A DNA stretch of 64,000 nt from Sporosarcina luteola (GTDB lineage: Bacteria; Bacillota; Bacilli; Bacillales_A; Planococcaceae): positions 27,397-91,396 of the forward strand of contig JACHLS010000014.1 of the NCBI GenBank assembly GCA_014204635.1. Direction: 5' to 3'. Positions 61,540 through 64,000 of the stretch are shown in pieces; position 1 is the stretch's first letter; every line of letters begins with the position of its first letter. A program made the position numbers and the translations under genes. The notes beneath the pieces were generated by a model. The model was not told the origin of the DNA. It did no database searches and saw only the letters and a list, made by a program, of their open reading frames with translations.

Positions 61540-62391
61540 ATGAAAAAAATCGTATCGGCATTATTACTAGCTGCGCTTGTTTTAGCGTTAGCTGCCTGCG
61601 GAACAAAAGATAAAGACAACAGCAATAACGCGTCATCCGGCGGTGAAAAGGAACAAGAAAAAACAAAAATTGTTGTAGGTGCTTCCAATACACCTCACGC
61701 AGTCATTTTAAAAAAAGCACAACCATTGCTTGAAGAAAAAGGTTATGAGTTGGAGATTGAAACATACCAAGACTATGTGCTTCCAAACAAAGATCTTGAT
61801 TCGAAAGATTTAGATGCGAACTACTTCCAACATATTCCGTACATGGAAGGTCAAATTGCTGACTTCGGTTATGATTTCGTCAACGCAGGTTCCATTCATA
61901 TTGAACCGATTGGCGTATACTCAAAGAAATATAAATCGTTGGATGAACTTCCTGACGGTGCGACTATCCTGATCAGCAACTCGGTTGCTGACCACGGACG
62001 TGTACTTGCGATGTTGGAAGAAAAAGGCCTGATTACACTTGCTGAAGGTGTAGATAAAGTGAAAGCGGAATTAAGCGACATTGTCGACAATCCGAAAAAC
62101 CTTCAGTTTGACGCGAACTATGAGCCTGCCCTCATGCCGCAGCTTTATAATAATGACGAAGGCGATGCTCTTTTGATCAACTCGAACTACGCAATCGATG
62201 CAGGGTTAAATCCGCTTGAAGATGCAATTGCACTCGAGAGTGAAGACTCCCCGTACGTCAATATTATTGCGGTCAATAAAGGCGACGAGGATAGTGAAGC
62301 AATCAAAGCGCTTGTCGAAGTGTTGAAATCACAAGAGATTCAAGATTTTATTCTGGAAGAATGGAAAGGCTCTGTAGTGCCTGTTAAATAA
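61540..62391 (+). CDS. metQ: Methionine-binding lipoprotein
   Basis: A 283-residue NlpA/MetQ-family substrate-binding lipoprotein with lipobox LAAC (C20), a serine/asparagine linker, then VVGASNTPHAVILKKAQPLL, LDANYFQHIPYMEGQIADFG, GSIHIEPIGVYSKKYKSLDE and a NSNYAIDAGL segment. It captures methionine outside the membrane for MetNP. AAGGAG lies before the ATG, 49 bases after metP. Confidence 0.96.
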   Translation: MKKIVSALLLAALVLALAACGTKDKDNSNNASSGGEKEQEKTKIVVGASNTPHAVILKKAQPLLEEKGYELEIETYQDYVLPNKDLDSKDLDANYFQHIPYMEGQIADFGYDFVNAGSIHIEPIGVYSKKYKSLDELPDGATILISNSVADHGRVLAMLEEKGLITLAEGVDKVKAELSDIVDNPKNLQFDANYEPALMPQLYNNDEGDALLINSNYAIDAGLNPLEDAIALESEDSPYVNIIAVNKGDEDSEAIKALVEVLKSQEIQDFILEEWKGSVVPVK

Positions 62392-62401
62392 GTTTGAACA
62401 T

Positions 62402-62440
62402 AAAAAGACCTTGTTTCCGCTAAGGAAATGGGGTCTTTTT
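62402..62440 (+). terminator. Terminator of metNPQ
   Basis: AAAAAGACC.TTGTTTCC and GGAAATGGGGTCTTTTT form a stem with a T run, 10 bases after the metQ stop. Confidence 0.88.
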
Positions 62441-62543
62441 AAACAATAATTACGAAAACTTCCTATGCTGTTCCACTTCTCCTAGTTGTATGGTAAAGTG
62501 AATTGGTTGAAAAACACAGTTGTGCATCTAGGGAGGACATGGA

Positions 62544-63725
62544 ATGAAAATTAAAATCGGACTGATATGGCGAATCTTGATCGCTATCGCACTTGCAGTT
62601 CTGCTAGGCTGGTCTTTACCTCAGCTGAATGAAACATTTGCAGAGAGGTTCGGCCGAATTTTTGCGACGTTCACAATGATTTTCGGCGGATTCTTAAATT
62701 TTGTTGTTCCGCTGATCATTTTGGCATTCATAGCACCAGGCATCGCCAAGCTGGGGAAAGGTTCTGGAAAATTACTCGGCCTGGCTACAGTATTTGCTTA
62801 TGTATCAACCATCGTGGCAGGAATACTGGCCTATTTTGCAGCTACAAACATTTTACCGAACTTCATTCATACAGGGGAAACGAATATCAGTGGCGGGAGA
62901 AGTCCGCTTGAATCTTTCTTTGAACTCGAATTGACGCCGCTTATGGGCGTCATGACAGCTCTTCTATTGGCGTTTGTCCTGGGGATCGGAATGGCTTCCA
63001 TCAATAGCAAGAGCATGCTTTCCTTCTTTGACGAATTCAATTTATTGATTGAGAAAGTGATTTCTTACATTATCATTCCGTTGCTGCCGTTCCATATCTT
63101 TGGCATTTTCCTGAACATGACGTATACCGGGGAGGCAGCAAAAGTACTGTCTGTTTTTGCCATGGTCTTTGTCATGATCATCATTCTGCATTTTGTGATG
63201 CTGACGATCCAATACTTGACAGCGGGGGCATTGAATAAAAAGAATCCTTTCCGGTTGATGAAGACAATGGCGCCTGCTTATATGACGGCCATTGGTACAC
63301 AGTCATCTGCAGCTACTATTCCCGTCACGCTGCGTCAGGCGAAAAAGACAGGTGCTTCTGATAAGGTGACGGATTTCACCATTCCGCTTTTTGCGACAAT
63401 CCATTTATCCGGCAGTACGATCACACTTGTCTCTTGTTCCATCGGAGTTCTATTGATGAATGGCATGCCGATCGAATTCAGTGATTACTTCCTATTCATT
63501 TTAATGCTCGGTGTCACGATGATCGCGGCGCCGGGAGTCCCGGGAGGAGCGGTTATGGCAGCTGTCGGATTGCTTAAATCCATGCTCCATTTTGACGAAT
63601 CCATGGTTGCGCTGATGATCGCCTTGTACATGGCGCAAGACAGCTTCGGCACGGCCACGAACGTCACAGGAGATGGAGCACTTGCGATGATTGTCGATCG
63701 CTTCAGTCCAAGGGAAAAAAGGTAG
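62544..63725 (+). CDS. Dicarboxylate/amino acid:cation symporter (DAACS family)
   Basis: A 393-residue transporter with eight helices and two re-entrant loops. The HP1 motif reads IGTQSSAATIPVTLRQAKK (SSSAATLP in glutamate carriers), TM7 has IHLSGSTITLVS in place of NMDGT, HP2 has APGVPGGAVMAAVG, and TM8 has MAQDSFGTATNVTGDGALA. The missing NMDGT sequence indicates a divergent subgroup; the substrate may be an amino acid other than glutamate or aspartate. GGGAGG lies before the ATG. No terminator is visible before the repeat array. Confidence 0.87.
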   Translation: MKIKIGLIWRILIAIALAVLLGWSLPQLNETFAERFGRIFATFTMIFGGFLNFVVPLIILAFIAPGIAKLGKGSGKLLGLATVFAYVSTIVAGILAYFAATNILPNFIHTGETNISGGRSPLESFFELELTPLMGVMTALLLAFVLGIGMASINSKSMLSFFDEFNLLIEKVISYIIIPLLPFHIFGIFLNMTYTGEAAKVLSVFAMVFVMIIILHFVMLTIQYLTAGALNKKNPFRLMKTMAPAYMTAIGTQSSAATIPVTLRQAKKTGASDKVTDFTIPLFATIHLSGSTITLVSCSIGVLLMNGMPIEFSDYFLFILMLGVTMIAAPGVPGGAVMAAVGLLKSMLHFDESMVALMIALYMAQDSFGTATNVTGDGALAMIVDRFSPREKR

Positions 63726-63737
63726 GAACCCGCTACT

Positions 63738-64000
63738 ACCGCGCATAAGGCCGTTCACCCGCGCATAACCCCGATCCAGCCGCGCGTAAACCGGTTCACC
63801 CGCGCATAAGCTCGGTCTAGCCGCGCATAACCCTGAAACAGCCGCGCATAACCCGGTCTAGCCGCGCATAACCCTGGAACAGCCGCGCATAACCCGGTCT
63901 AGCCGCGCATAACCCCGATCCAGCCGCGCGTAAACCGGTTCACCCGCGCATAAGCTCGGTCTAGCCGCGCATAACCCTGAAACAGCCGCGCATAACCCGG
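63738..64000. repeat. Tandem array of 20-21 bp GCGCATAA repeats, runs off the window
   Basis: Thirteen units of 19-21 bp are visible, each with CCGCGC(A/G)TAA followed by a variable half (CCCCGATCC, ACCGGTTC, GCTCGGTCT, CCCTGAAAC or CCCGGTCT). The order of variants itself repeats: 63760-63856 is identical to 63904-64000 (97 bases), a higher-order period of 144 bases or 7 units. It starts 13 bases after the symporter stop. Confidence 0.95.

Overview
The window reads as chromosome of a low-GC, Gram-positive Bacillales bacterium. The evidence is the AGGAGG-type ribosome binding sites, frequent GTG/TTG starts, several lipobox lipoproteins, a lysine (L-box) and a SAM (S-box) riboswitch, a FadR operator in front of fadNAE, MhqR-like operators, and a right arm whose gene order mirrors the B. 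subtilis yusA-yusL region. The mix of gene families and the extragenic GCGCATAA/GCTCATAA tandem repeats suggest Planococcaceae (Sporosarcina-like). That is inference: no rRNA gene is present to confirm it.

Layout. 1-4.8 kb: the end of a TPR regulator, then an ABC-2 exporter with a double-length permease. 5-6.9 kb: riboswitch-controlled lysine permease. 7-10.2 kb: small accessory genes, an APH-like kinase and a frameshifted hydrolase. 10.2-17.7 kb: an accessory island with a prolyl oligopeptidase, a type I toxin-antitoxin candidate and McrBC, bracketed by two ~212 bp direct repeats. 17.8-20.2 kb: OYE-family oxidoreductase divergent from an Lrp regulator, an SRPBCC protein and a remnant of a second lysP. 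20.4-23.5 kb: a strongly expressed 32-residue peptide gene followed directly by a bacteriocin-type ABC permease and ATPase. This is the best candidate for an undescribed small-peptide system in the window. 23.8-29.1 kb: YqhV, an M28 peptidase lipoprotein, a prolyl 4-hydroxylase and decayed genes. 29.2-32.9 kb: a quinone/electrophile detoxification cluster (YceI, MarR/MhqR, ring-cleaving dioxygenase, FMN reductase, nitroreductase) with three MhqR-like operators. 33.4-36.4 kb: an HTH-TPR regulator with a possible cognate peptide, an autoregulated XRE/membrane-protein pair and a stress protein. 36.7-41.2 kb: dipeptide epimerase, DUF819 transporter and CocE-type hydrolase. 41.9-42.3 kb: a 42 bp tandem repeat array. 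42.4-48.7 kb: Gly/Pro-rich protein, hutH, a structured RNA candidate, DUF1062, an FAD oxidoreductase and a 5'-3' exonuclease. 48.7-50.5 kb: an IS1182-like element inserted in a terminator. 50.5-52 kb: C39-like protease, STAS protein, thioredoxin. 52.1-62.4 kb: fadNAE, yusI, gcvH, a second structured RNA candidate, yusF, yusE, S-box and metNPQ. 62.5-64 kb: a DAACS symporter and a 20-21 bp tandem repeat array that runs off the window.

How the genes work together. The core arms carry fatty-acid beta-oxidation, methionine and lysine uptake, and redox stress functions, each with recognisable cis-regulation. Between them, accessory DNA shows active turnover: duplicated flanks, remnants of lysP, a stress protein and a toxin terminator, frameshifted genes and a recent-looking IS insertion.
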